A stretch of 64,000 nt of DNA from Thermomonas carbonis (GTDB lineage Bacteria > Pseudomonadota > Gammaproteobacteria > Xanthomonadales > Xanthomonadaceae): positions 1,398,001 to 1,462,000 of the forward strand of contig NZ_CP060719.1 of assembly GCF_014396975.1 (NCBI RefSeq). The letters are read 5' to 3'. Under the pieces are notes generated by a model. That model ran no database searches. It saw only the letters and a program-made list of their open reading frames with translations, and was not told the origin of the DNA. Position numbers and translations under genes: made by a program. Numbering within the stretch: position 1 is the stretch's first letter; each line of letters begins with the position of its first letter. Positions 51,407 to 60,106 of the stretch are shown one piece after another.

Positions 51407-54081
51407 TCAGACGAGTTCGGCTTCGATCTGTCCCCACTGGCGATCGCGGACCATCACGAACCGGCATTTGCCGCTGCTCAATTCCGCCCACAAACCGCCG
51501 ATGTCGCGGTCGTCCTGCGCATCCGTCCAGCCATGCGCGCCTTTGTATTCAACGACCAGGAGCGTCCCGTCTTTCAAGGCGCAGACGAAGTCGGGATAGA
51601 AGCGGCCATTCGCCTTTTGCAGGAAGAACGAACCGCCGCCACGATTGACAAGGTTGCGCAGCCAGAACCGGATCCGCCCCGCCTGCGCCAGCATGTCCAG
51701 CTGGACCGCGCACTCGAATTCTTCTTTGCTGTCGAAGTCGCCGATGCGCCCGTGGAAGTGCTTGCGGAAATCCCAGTGACCGTATTCGCTCTTGCGGGGG
51801 TCGTAGTCCCGGCTGGGCGCATAGCCTTGCGGGTCGAACTCGAAAAGGAACGCATCGTTCACCGCGACTCGATCTTCGCGACCTGGTCCGAACAGGACTT
51901 GCTGATAGGCACGGTTGACGGCTTCCCTGCGCAGACGCTTGATGTTCTCGTCCAGCAGCTTGCGGAGAGTGAACTTCAACTGGTTGGCACGCGCCAGGTT
52001 GAACCCGTCGGTTCCCAGCAACGCGCGCAACCATGCAGTGACGAAGGCCTGCTTGCTGGCGTGCGTCAGCGAGGGTTCCAGCAGGTTGCGGCACAGCCAT
52101 GCGGCCAGTCGGGTTTCGTCCCAGTGCTCCGGCGTATAGCTCAGGCCGAGGTCGCGTTGCAGGTCGGGCAGAAAGCCCACCTTGACCTGTCCCTCCGCAC
52201 TCACGTCGATGGTGCCGCCGCCAGCCACGCGTGATGCCAGCCCCAGCGCGGACAGGTCCTCCGGAGTGGGCGCGGCCTGGTAATACGACAGCGCCCCCGG
52301 GTATTCCAATACCTCGGCGTCATCGAACAATTGCAACTCGCCTTGCTGGTACAGGGCGAGTTGGGGTACGCACAGGCGTTCGCCTGTTTCGGCGGGCGTC
52401 TGAAAAGGCTCGATGGCGGTGGTGCGGCTGGTCTCTGCTGCCTGCACGATCGCCGCACGGACTGCTTCGTCAGAGACCGCTTGCGCCACTTCCTCTGCTT
52501 CCGTTTCGGAAAGCGGAGTGGTGATCGTCAGGGTCTTGCTGCCCTTGTCCCAATGCAACTTGTCCTTCAGCGCATCGGGTATGACCGGCTTCTTCGGTAG
52601 CGCAACAGCCACCGGCGTGAACACGATCTTCGCGCGCCCGCCGAAATCCATGCCCGCCTGGTCGGCTCTCTGCGCGGCGACGAACTGGTTCACGTCCCTG
52701 CGCTCGAACCCCGCGCCACGCACCAGCCCATCGCGCAATTCGCTGGCAACGCGCGCGAAATCGCTGGATCGGATGAAAGCGTACGACTGGTTGAGTGCCG
52801 GCGTGGCGCGCGCCTTGGCATCCGGCTGACGCAACACGCGGCCGATCAGCTGCTCAACCGCCGTGCCGGATTGTTGCGAACTCAGGCCGACGAGCACGTA
52901 TGCGAACGGACAATCCCAGCCTTCGGCCAGCGCCTTCTGGGTGATGACGAACTTCACCGGACAGGTCGGATCGGAAATCCCGAGCTTGTATTGCTTTTCG
53001 ATGGCTTCCAGCCCGCGTTCCTCGCCCGTGGCGATCACGATCTCTGTGGCGGGAATCCGCTGGTTCTCGACCAACTCTTTCTTCACCCGCTCCGCGTCGA
53101 GCGTCTCCATGCCTTGCCGGCGTGGTTCGGACTGGATGAGCGCCAGCGGGCGCAGGTAGGGCGCGCCATTGCGATGCTCGTCGTCGGCGAGCTTCTGCAG
53201 TTCGTCGCGTCGCGCTACCGCATCGCCCAGGCACTGCTGCCAGTCAGGTTCCGCTTCCAGCAGGACCGGCAGCTTGATCATCTGCTCGGCCTTCAGTTCC
53301 GCGGCACCCACGCTGTGCAGCACATTGCTCGGCTGCTTCTCGGTGTCGGGCGTGGCGGTCAGTTCCATCACGCCGCTGGGATGGAAGCGTTCCAGCGTGT
53401 TGAAGCGGATCTCGGTGCGCGCGTTATGCGCTTCGTCGATGACCAGGAACGGGCGACGCATGCGCAGGACGTTGGCCAGCGAATACGGGATGGTGCCGTC
53501 GTCGTTCCTCAGCAGACTCTCGCGCTGGACGGAAGAAAGGTTGTCGAAGTGCTGCATGAGCGAGCCGCTCGACGCATACACCTTGAGGTCCTTGGTCTCC
53601 TCGCGGGCGAAGGCCTGCGCAGTGGCGACGATGACGACGGTCGACGTCTCCAACGTTGCCCGCGTGATCGACTTGGCCTCGTCCAGATCCATTACGGTGA
53701 CCGGGCCGGCCTGTTTCAGCGCGTGGTGGTATGGATGCTCGAGTTGGCGCAGTGCCTTCAGCGTCTGCTCTCGGATCGCGTCGCTGGGCACCAGCCACAA
53801 CACAACGCTGTGCTCGCTGCGCAGCAGGTGGGTGTTGACCAGTACAACCGAGCTTGCCGCCAGGAAGGTCTTGCCGCCGCCGGTGGGCACGCGCAGGCAG
53901 AAGTAGGGCATGTCTGGCGCGAAGCCGGGTAGCGGGTTGAACGGCTGGTGCCTCCCCACAGTTCGCCAGTGAGTTGGTAGAACGCGGTGTTGGCATTGCC
54001 TGTCGCGTTGCAGGCCTCCAGATATTTCCGCACCGATTCCAGCACGCGGGTCTGGTAGTCCTTCGGCGCGAATGCGCTCAC
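51407..54081 (-). pseudogene. Type III restriction endonuclease subunit Res, frameshifted here
   Basis: About 892 aa if repaired. The N-terminus is MSAFAPKDYQTRVLESVRKY. The helicase core follows: Walker A VPTGGGKTF, DEAH box VIDEAHNAR, motif III MELTATPD and motif VI near QLIGRVLRQPDAK. The C-terminal PD-(D/E)XK nuclease is at FYPDFVCALKDGTLLVVEYK. The frame breaks at the C run 53954-53957: one more C (plus strand) gives LTGELWGRHQPFNPLPG and reads on. The GTG start overlaps the mod stop (GTGA). All catalytic motifs are intact, so a base-calling error is plausible. Confidence 0.85.
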
Positions 54082-55802
54082 GGTGAGACGTCCAGCGCAT
54101 AGGGCGTCTGCTTGAACACGATGCCTTCGCGGTTGAGGCGCGGCGTGCCGAGGCGGCAGGCCGCGGCGTAGATCACGCGTGGTCCGTCGTGCTTCGGCAG
54201 TTTGTCCAGCACCACGCCGGTCAGCACGTTGCCGCTGTCGATGGCGAGGTCGTCGAGGATGCCGTTGTAGAGCAGGTAGATGGCGCGGCCTTGGTGCACT
54301 CCGAGCTTCGCGGATTTCTTGCCAGTGGATTTGTAGCCGGTCCCGGTTTCCGAGAACCAGACGAATTCGGCGAGTTGCGCGAACGTCACGTCGTCGCGGA
54401 TCTGGCCGTCGGCGGTGAACAGCGGTTCCTTACTGAGCTTGCAGAACTGGAAGCCGCCGCCGAGTCCGGCGACGTGGACTCGCTTCTTGCCGGCGAGCGG
54501 CGTGTAGCCCTCGATTGCCTTTCGGACGCGCTCGCGCGTCTTGTTCCTCGCAACGTCGTCGTTGAGTTCGACGAGGATGTGGTGAACGGGTTCCTCGAAG
54601 TCCTGATTCAATCTGAGCACAGCGTGCGCCGTTGTGCCCGATCCGCCAAAGCTATCGAGTACGAAGTCACCGGGCTCGACCACCATTCCCAAGAGGTCGG
54701 CAATAACCTCTGAGTCCTTCGGAAACGGAAACGCTCCTGCGCCAAGGATGGCTTCGACCTCCAGCGTGGCTGCCCGCCCGTCCTTGTAGAACACGCTCAT
54801 CATCGGCTCTTCGTCGATCTCGAACAGGTAGCTCTTGCGGTTCGGGATCGTCGTGTGATCCTTGCCGAAATGGATGCGAGGAGGATCCTCAGCCAGTGCC
54901 GCTTTCGTGGTGTCCTCTTCCCATCGCCAGCCGGTCGATGGCATGGCGCAGGGCAGCTGGGTGACGGGGTGCGAGATGGGATAGCGCGGGCGGTTCTCGC
55001 GGCCGTCATCAGGGCCTGCAAAGTCCGCCGCGAAGTAGAGCCCGCGGTTGTCGGACCAGTTGTAGTGCTTATGCCCCTTGCGCGGATCACCCTTCGGCAG
55101 AGCCCGATACCAAGCCATCATCTCCTTGCGGATCGTGGTGTGGCCGTCACCGTGCTTCTTACACAAACTCTCGTAATGCTCGAGTACGGCGTCGACGCCA
55201 GGCTTCTTGCGCCTCCAGCGGACCTTTTTCTCCTTGAGCAGAGCCTTGTTACGCGCGAAGGCGACGATGTACTCATGGGTAACGGAGACCAGCTTCGAAT
55301 CGCCCTTCTTGCCTTTCTCCCAGACGATCGTGGCGACCTCGTTCGCGCCACCAAAGACTTCGCGCATCAGGGCTTGCAGGTTGCCAACCTCGTTGTCGTC
55401 GATGGACACGAAGATCGCACCGTCATGCCGTAGAAATTGCTTCAGCAGCACCAACCGCGGATACATCATGCAAAGCCAGCGGTCGTGCCGGTCGAGCGTC
55501 TCGCCTTCCTTGCCGACGACTTCGCCCAGCCAGCGACGGATCTCCGGGCTGTTGACGTTGTCGTTGTAGACCCAGCCCTCGTTGCCCGTGTTGTACGGCG
55601 GATCGATGTAGATGCACTTCACCTGCCCCGCGTAACGCGGCAGCAGCGCCTTCAGCGCATGCAGGTTGTCGCCCTGGACGATCAGGTTGCCGCTGTCCGG
55701 ATCCCCGCATGACAGCTGGGGCACCGGTTCAAGCAGTCGATAGGGCACGTCCTTGTGATGCTTCACCACCGCGGACTTGCCGATCCAGTTGAGCGACGGC
55801 AT
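54078..55802 (-). CDS. Type III restriction-modification methyltransferase subunit Mod
   Basis: 574-aa DNA adenine/N4-cytosine methyltransferase of beta-type order. The catalytic DPPYNTG motif (about residue 90) precedes the SAM-binding FGGSGTT (about 395). The N-terminus GNLIVQGDNLHALKALLPRY is typical of Mod proteins. The target recognition region lies between the two motifs (about 150-370). It partners the overlapping Res gene. Its promoter region holds two perfect palindromes and a divergent XRE regulator. Confidence 0.92.
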   Translation of the reverse strand: MPSLNWIGKSAVVKHHKDVPYRLLEPVPQLSCGDPDSGNLIVQGDNLHALKALLPRYAGQVKCIYIDPPYNTGNEGWVYNDNVNSPEIRRWLGEVVGKEGETLDRHDRWLCMMYPRLVLLKQFLRHDGAIFVSIDDNEVGNLQALMREVFGGANEVATIVWEKGKKGDSKLVSVTHEYIVAFARNKALLKEKKVRWRRKKPGVDAVLEHYESLCKKHGDGHTTIRKEMMAWYRALPKGDPRKGHKHYNWSDNRGLYFAADFAGPDDGRENRPRYPISHPVTQLPCAMPSTGWRWEEDTTKAALAEDPPRIHFGKDHTTIPNRKSYLFEIDEEPMMSVFYKDGRAATLEVEAILGAGAFPFPKDSEVIADLLGMVVEPGDFVLDSFGGSGTTAHAVLRLNQDFEEPVHHILVELNDDVARNKTRERVRKAIEGYTPLAGKKRVHVAGLGGGFQFCKLSKEPLFTADGQIRDDVTFAQLAEFVWFSETGTGYKSTGKKSAKLGVHQGRAIYLLYNGILDDLAIDSGNVLTGVVLDKLPKHDGPRVIYAAACRLGTPRLNREGIVFKQTPYALDVSP

Positions 55803-55880
55803 CCAGCGCTACCCCGCCTGCCGGCAGTCGTAGGCAACGATCTCCGGCAGTTGTTCGAGCAGGGACTTGGGCAAGCGACG

Positions 55881-55905
55881 TCCGCGAAAGCGAATCTTTC
55901 GCGGA
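55881..55905. promoter_or_regulatory. Palindrome A in the mod/XRE intergenic region
   Basis: A perfect 10-bp inverted repeat, TCCGCGAAAG / CTTTCGCGGA, with a 5-bp spacer. It lies 79 bp upstream of mod and next to a TATAGT -10-like hexamer (minus strand, 55904-55909). Confidence 0.6.
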
Positions 55906-55919
55906 CTATAAAGCAATTC

Positions 55920-55940
55920 TTTGCTTGCTCATCAAGCAAA
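55920..55940. promoter_or_regulatory. Palindrome B, operator-like, in the mod/XRE intergenic region
   Basis: A perfect 8-bp inverted repeat, TTTGCTTG / CAAGCAAA, with a 5-bp spacer, in the only AT-rich patch of this region, 40 bp upstream of the XRE gene. XRE dimers usually bind such sites. Confidence 0.6.
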
Positions 55941-55980
55941 TATTGGGCGTGTGCGGGCGAGCCGCCTCTACGTTTGCGCG

Positions 55981-56367
55981 ATGAAGAGCGAACAGGCCGC
56001 CTTTGGCGAACGTTTCCGTGCCGCGCTGAAAGCGCAGGGGCAGAGCGAGAGCCCGAAGGAGATCGCCGACCTGCTGCCGCGCTACGGCGGCACGCCGGTC
56101 TCCGCGCAGGCCGTGTCCGGTTGGCTCACCGGCAAGAGCGTGCCGCGCCAAGCCAATGTGCGGGCGTTGGCGAAGATGCTGCGGATGGATGCGCATGCCT
56201 TGCAGTACGGGGACGCGGCCGGGCACCAGGTGCGCGAACCGGGCAAGGCATGGAAGATCCCCGCCGCCGATCAGCTCGCCATCGATGCCTTCCTTGCGCT
56301 ACCCAATGCGCAGCGCAAGGCGATCCGCGATTTGATCGCCACCTTGGCGGCCTCTGTCCCCACCTGA
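55981..56367 (+). CDS. XRE-family helix-turn-helix regulator, possible R-M controller
   Basis: 128 aa. The N-terminal XRE-type HTH (FGERFRAALKAQGQ...PKEIADLL, VSAQAVSGWLTGKSVPRQ, ALAKML) is followed by a helical C-terminus (AIDAFLALPNAQRKAIRDLI). Start ATG 55981. It is divergent from mod across palindromic sites, the layout of controller proteins that delay restriction, but this is inferred. Phage-type regulators have the same fold. Confidence 0.8.
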   Translation: MKSEQAAFGERFRAALKAQGQSESPKEIADLLPRYGGTPVSAQAVSGWLTGKSVPRQANVRALAKMLRMDAHALQYGDAAGHQVREPGKAWKIPAADQLAIDAFLALPNAQRKAIRDLIATLAASVPT

Positions 56368-56394
56368 GTCCCTCAGGCATGGGTGTACAGTGTA

Positions 56395-56400
56395 TTGACA
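56395..56400 (+). promoter_or_regulatory. Consensus -35 box upstream of the brnA locus
   Basis: TTGACA, preceded by TGTACAGTGTA. The -10 is weak (CACGAT at a 17-bp spacing). It is one of the few consensus -35 hexamers in the window, suggesting transfer with the module. Confidence 0.45.
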
Positions 56401-56431
56401 AAGTCATTACACGCGAACACGATGGGTGCAC

Positions 56432-56527
56432 ATGGACGAGCGGCACCACATCGGCGGCAGTGATTTGGTCTGGGATGCCGACAAGGCTGGTGCGTATTGG
56501 CAGAAACTATGCTCAATGAGACATTGA
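56432..56527 (+). CDS. 31-aa peptide, possible remnant of a BrnT-type toxin
   Basis: MDERHHIGGSDLVWDADKAG, then AYWQKLCSMRH. The stretch DLVWDADKAGAYWQK is like the BrnT N-terminus (FEWDxxKAxxNxxKHG). It ends at 56527, overlapping the start of the antitoxin gene by 19 bp. Too short for a working toxin; assignment is tentative. Confidence 0.35.
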   Translation: MDERHHIGGSDLVWDADKAGAYWQKLCSMRH

Positions 56528-56790
56528 AGAAGCGCCTGGCCAAGGATCGGCCGGTCACCAGCATCACCCTGCGCATCCCGGTGGACGTGGTCGACAGCCT
56601 GAAGGCGATCGCCCCGCACAAGGGCTTCAGCGGTTACCAGACGCTGCTCAAGTCCTACATCAGCGAAGGCTTGCGCCGGGACGAGGCGATCCATGCGGAC
56701 GATCTGGTCGAGCGCCTGACGCAGGCGCTCAAGAAGCGCGGCGTGTCGGAAAAGGTGCTGGGCGAAGCATTGCGTGACATGGCCGGCTGA
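56509..56790 (+). CDS. BrnA-like antitoxin (CopG/ribbon-helix-helix)
   Basis: 93 aa. The RHH-type core VTSITLRIPVDVVDSLKAIA is followed by HKGFSGYQTLLKSYISEGLR, the BrnA signature, and a C-terminal helical tail. BrnA normally binds and represses with BrnT; here no intact toxin is present, so it may be an orphan regulator. ATG 56509; a TTG at 56497 would add four residues. Confidence 0.8.
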   Translation: MLNETLKKRLAKDRPVTSITLRIPVDVVDSLKAIAPHKGFSGYQTLLKSYISEGLRRDEAIHADDLVERLTQALKKRGVSEKVLGEALRDMAG

Positions 56791-56792
56791 GA

Positions 56793-57614
56793 TCACCCCA
56801 ACCGCTGCATACCCGCCCAGCGTTCGCCGGGTGCAAGCACCACCGGCTGCACCACCTGCGCCGCTTCCACGCAAACGAATCGCCGCCAGTCGTCCGCTGC
56901 GAGGTCGGCGATGCGGGCACACAGCGACGCGCCGGGATTCCACACCACCACATCGCCGAAGCCCTCCTGCTCGATGGCCAGCGTGCCGTTGCCGTCGATG
57001 ACCGCCAGCGGTGCGACCACGTCGCCATAGATGCGGTCGACCTCACCGTCGAACGTCACTTCGTAATTGTGTTCGCGATGCAGGGTGCCGCCGTTGGCGC
57101 TGTCTTCGTAGTCGCAGCCTTGCAGGCCTTCAAGGGTGACGTTGGCGATATCGGCCACGCGCAGGTAGGTGTGCAGGGCGGCGGTGAAGGCGAACGGCTC
57201 GTCGCCGGTGTTGGCGATTTCCAGTGTCACCGACAGCCGCGTTGCGTCGAGATGCAGGCGCAGGCGGGCACGGAACGGATGCGGCCAGCCGGGGAAACGG
57301 GTGCCATCCTCGGCGAGTTCGAACAGGGCCGCGTCGTCGTCGATGCCGTGGAAGGTCCATGGCGTGGTGCGGGCGAAGCCGTGCTTGAGCAGCGGGCCGC
57401 GTTCGGCGAATTGCGGGAAGATCACCGGAACACCACCGCGGATCGCGGCCTGCCCATCGAACACTGCGCGTTCGCTGAGGAACAGGCGTTCGCGGCCGTC
57501 TGCAGGAATCCACGACAGCATGTGCGCGCCATGCAGGGCGACCAGCGCGTTCGCACCGTCGGCGTGCAGTCGGATGCAGGGTGTGTCGCGGAACGTGGTG
57601 GGCTCGGCATGCAT
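56793..57614 (-). CDS. D-hexose-6-phosphate mutarotase (YeaD family)
   Basis: 273-aa aldose-1-epimerase-like enzyme. The fold's LSWIPADGRERLFLSE, GGVPVIFPQF and catalytic His in LKHGFART are followed by TAALHTYLRVADI and a catalytic Glu near the C-terminus. It interconverts alpha and beta hexose-6-phosphate. It is cytosolic. Start ATG 57614; an earlier TTG at 57620 is unlikely. Confidence 0.89.
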   Translation of the reverse strand: MHAEPTTFRDTPCIRLHADGANALVALHGAHMLSWIPADGRERLFLSERAVFDGQAAIRGGVPVIFPQFAERGPLLKHGFARTTPWTFHGIDDDAALFELAEDGTRFPGWPHPFRARLRLHLDATRLSVTLEIANTGDEPFAFTAALHTYLRVADIANVTLEGLQGCDYEDSANGGTLHREHNYEVTFDGEVDRIYGDVVAPLAVIDGNGTLAIEQEGFGDVVVWNPGASLCARIADLAADDWRRFVCVEAAQVVQPVVLAPGERWAGMQRLG

Positions 57615-57638
57615 GCGCAAAGTCTCGCATGTGGTGGC

Positions 57639-58388
57639 TCAGCCCGAGGACAGGGCCTGCAGCCAATGGCGGAACACCGGTTCGGCATCGACCCGCTGGC
57701 GCAGGGCAGCGCGGTGCAGGCGCGCATGTTCCAGTGCGAGGGTCAGTGGCACGGTGTGCTGCGGCGTCGACATCACGGCCGATGCAGCGGAGAGCATCGC
57801 GATGGCCGCCTGCAACGGCATCGGCACCACGTCGACGGGGTTCTCGAACGGATTCGCGCACAACGCCGGATCGGACGTCACCAGGTATTGCCGGCACACG
57901 AACGGGCGCTGCGGATGGATGCTGCAGGCATCGTCCTCCAGGAACGGACAGGCCAGCCCCAGCGCGAAGTAATCGCGGGCGAGGGTGCGTGCACCGTCCA
58001 GCGAGAGGTCGGGATCGCGATGCAGGAACGCATCGGCCAGGCCGGCATCGCGCAGGCGGGCGACGCGGTCGGCGAAGCGGGCTTCGATCTCGCGCCGGCG
58101 CGGCGCGGGCATCGCCTCGACCAGCAGGAGCAGGGCATGCGCCTCGGGCGGAGTGACCGGCACCGGCTGCGCGCGGCAGCAGGCGGAGCAGCCCTTGGCG
58201 CAGGTGACGTAGGCGCCGGTGTTGGCCTCGTTCTTGCGGACCGCGTGGTCGATGGCGGCGTTGTCGATGGCCTGCATCGCCGGCAGCAGCTCGTCCAGGC
58301 GCGCGCGGGACGGCGGTTGCGGGGCGGAGACGCGCAGCGCTTCGCCGTCGATGCGCAGGACCAGTTCGATGCGGCGAGGGGCAGGCAT
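57639..58388 (-). CDS. YkgJ-family cysteine cluster protein
   Basis: 249 aa. The metal-binding Cys cluster is CAKGCSACC (near residue 67), followed by ACPFLEDDACSIHPQRPFVC with the remaining Cys. This is the Fe-S or Zn cluster layout of the CxxCxxCC family (UPF0153/YkgJ). Biological role not established. Start ATG 58388, 66 bp from the divergent ubiE. Confidence 0.86.
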   Translation of the reverse strand: MPAPRRIELVLRIDGEALRVSAPQPPSRARLDELLPAMQAIDNAAIDHAVRKNEANTGAYVTCAKGCSACCRAQPVPVTPPEAHALLLLVEAMPAPRRREIEARFADRVARLRDAGLADAFLHRDPDLSLDGARTLARDYFALGLACPFLEDDACSIHPQRPFVCRQYLVTSDPALCANPFENPVDVVPMPLQAAIAMLSAASAVMSTPQHTVPLTLALEHARLHRAALRQRVDAEPVFRHWLQALSSG

Positions 58389-58442
58389 GCCGGGATGGTA
58401 CGTGCTGGCGGGACGCGGGCGGCCAGCCGCGGCCACCGGTGC

Positions 58443-58448
58443 GATAAT
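58443..58448 (+). promoter_or_regulatory. -10 box predicting leaderless ubiE
   Basis: GATAAT ends 6 nt before the ubiE ATG, with no Shine-Dalgarno. Confidence 0.5.
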
Positions 58449-58454
58449 CCCGGC

Positions 58455-59216
58455 ATGAGCGAATCCGACAACAAGGCCGACACCACCCACTTCGGCTTCC
58501 GCGACGTGCCGGTGGGCGAGAAGCAGAAGCTGGTCGGCGAGGTGTTCTCGTCGGTGGCCGGCAAGTACGACCTGATGAACGATGCGATGAGCCTGGGCAT
58601 CCACCGCGTGTGGAAGCGCTGGTTCGTGGCGACCGCGCAGGTGCGCAAGGGCGACCGCGTGCTCGACCTGGCCGGCGGCACCGGCGACATCGCCGCGCTG
58701 CTGAAGGATCGCGTTGGCGATGCCGGCGAGATCGTCCTCGGCGACATCAATGGCGAGATGCTTCGCGTCGGCCGCGACCGCATGACCGACCGAGGGAATG
58801 TGCGCGGCTTCGAATACGTGCAATGCAATGCACAGTACCTGCCGTTCCCGGATGCCAGCTTCGACCTGGTGACGATCGCGTTCGGCCTGCGCAATGTCAC
58901 CGACAAGGACATGGCCCTGCGCGAGATGCTGCGGGTCTTGCGCCCGGGCGGACAGGCGCGGGTGCTGGAGTTCTCCGAAGTGCAGGCCGAGTGGTTCAAG
59001 CCGATCTACGACTTCCACAGCTTCAAGGTGCTGCCGAAGCTGGGCAAGCTGTTCGCCGGGGATTCGGACAGCTACCAGTACCTGGCCGAGTCGATCCGCA
59101 AGCATCCGCCGCAGGCGCAACTGAAGGCGATGATGGAAGCGGCGGGCTTCGACCGTTGCGAATTCCGCAACCTCACCGGCGGCATCGTCGCCGCGCACAC
59201 CGGCTACAAGGTCTGA
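58455..59216 (+). CDS. ubiE: Ubiquinone/menaquinone methyltransferase UbiE
   Basis: 253-aa C-methyltransferase. The N-terminus TTHFGFRDVPVGEKQKLVGE is followed by SAM-binding VLDLAGGTGDIA, then NAQYLPFPDASFD and the UbiE signature TIAFGLRNVTDKDMALREML. The end HTGYKV is typical. Start ATG 58455. Confidence 0.97.
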   Translation: MSESDNKADTTHFGFRDVPVGEKQKLVGEVFSSVAGKYDLMNDAMSLGIHRVWKRWFVATAQVRKGDRVLDLAGGTGDIAALLKDRVGDAGEIVLGDINGEMLRVGRDRMTDRGNVRGFEYVQCNAQYLPFPDASFDLVTIAFGLRNVTDKDMALREMLRVLRPGGQARVLEFSEVQAEWFKPIYDFHSFKVLPKLGKLFAGDSDSYQYLAESIRKHPPQAQLKAMMEAAGFDRCEFRNLTGGIVAAHTGYKV

Positions 59217-59220
59217 TGCG

Positions 59221-59412
59221 ATGAACGACCAGAAGCCCCTGCGCAGTTTCCGCGAAAGCCCGTGGCGCTATTCGCAATTCGTCGTGCTCGGCCTGATCGT
59301 CGCGGGGCTGGTGAAGTGGCTCAGCCCGTTCGGCTGGGTGCCGGCGCTGGTGGTCGGTGCGGTGGTGGGTGCCGGCTACCTGTTGCTAGAGAAGAAGCGC
59401 GGCGTGATCTGA
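59221..59412 (+). CDS. Small inner-membrane protein
   Basis: 63 aa with two hydrophobic segments (residues 20-34, FVVLGLIVAGLVKWL; 38-55, WVPALVVGAVVGAGYLL) and short charged ends. It starts 4 nt after the ubiE stop, so it is cotranscribed. No family named. Confidence 0.6.
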   Translation: MNDQKPLRSFRESPWRYSQFVVLGLIVAGLVKWLSPFGWVPALVVGAVVGAGYLLLEKKRGVI

Positions 59413-59445
59413 CGCGGTCAAGGCGCATGCCGGGACAGTACTCCG

Positions 59446-60087
59446 TCACCCGGATGCGACCGCTTCGTGTCGGAGATCCGGTCTGACGGCCGGGATCTTG
59501 CGCACGACCGCCCACTCGGCGACCAGCAGGTTCGGGACCCAGCTCAGCCACGCGATGACCGGATAGGCCAGCGCGAACGGAATCCCCGAGATAGCGGACA
59601 CCGGCAGCAGGATGCGCAGGGTCACGGCGGCGAGCGTCAGGGCGAAATTGCGGGTCATCCAGCGGCGGTGTTCGGCGACGTTGCCCGCGCGGATCGCGCG
59701 ATAGGCACGCCACCCGCTGTATAGCCAGGCCAGCGCCAGCGCGGCGAATCCGGATTTCGAGACGAGGCCACCGTAGGCGAATGTGGACATGTACAGGCCT
59801 GCAAGACCGCCAAGCCCGACGCCGGCGCCGAGGTAAATACGCCCCGACGTCCGATGCAGGCGCGGAAACCTGCGACGCAGGCGCTCGGAGAACTGGAACG
59901 GCCCGAGCGCAAGCGCGATCGACGCCGCGAACACGTGGGTGTAGATGCCGAAGCGGTGCACCTGGAAATTCGCGCGCATCTCCGGCCCGACCAGTTGTCC
60001 CAGCGGCAGTGCGCCATAGGCAACGAGCGCGTAGGCGGACACGACCAGCGCGAGCACCACCATGCATCCGAAGGCGAAGCGCTTCAT
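59446..60087 (-). CDS. DUF2306 family membrane protein
   Basis: 213-aa membrane protein with five to six helices. The conserved HRFGIYTHVFAASIALALGP, LHRTSGRIYLGAGVGLG and AEHRRWMTRNFALTLAAVTL carry several His, as in the family, which is related to DUF420/cytochrome-type His membrane proteins. Function unknown. It is 19 bp downstream of the DUF5916 gene, so probably in the same operon. Confidence 0.84.
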   Translation of the reverse strand: MKRFAFGCMVVLALVVSAYALVAYGALPLGQLVGPEMRANFQVHRFGIYTHVFAASIALALGPFQFSERLRRRFPRLHRTSGRIYLGAGVGLGGLAGLYMSTFAYGGLVSKSGFAALALAWLYSGWRAYRAIRAGNVAEHRRWMTRNFALTLAAVTLRILLPVSAISGIPFALAYPVIAWLSWVPNLLVAEWAVVRKIPAVRPDLRHEAVASG

Positions 60088-60106
60088 TCGTGGAGGCCTC
60101 GCTTGT

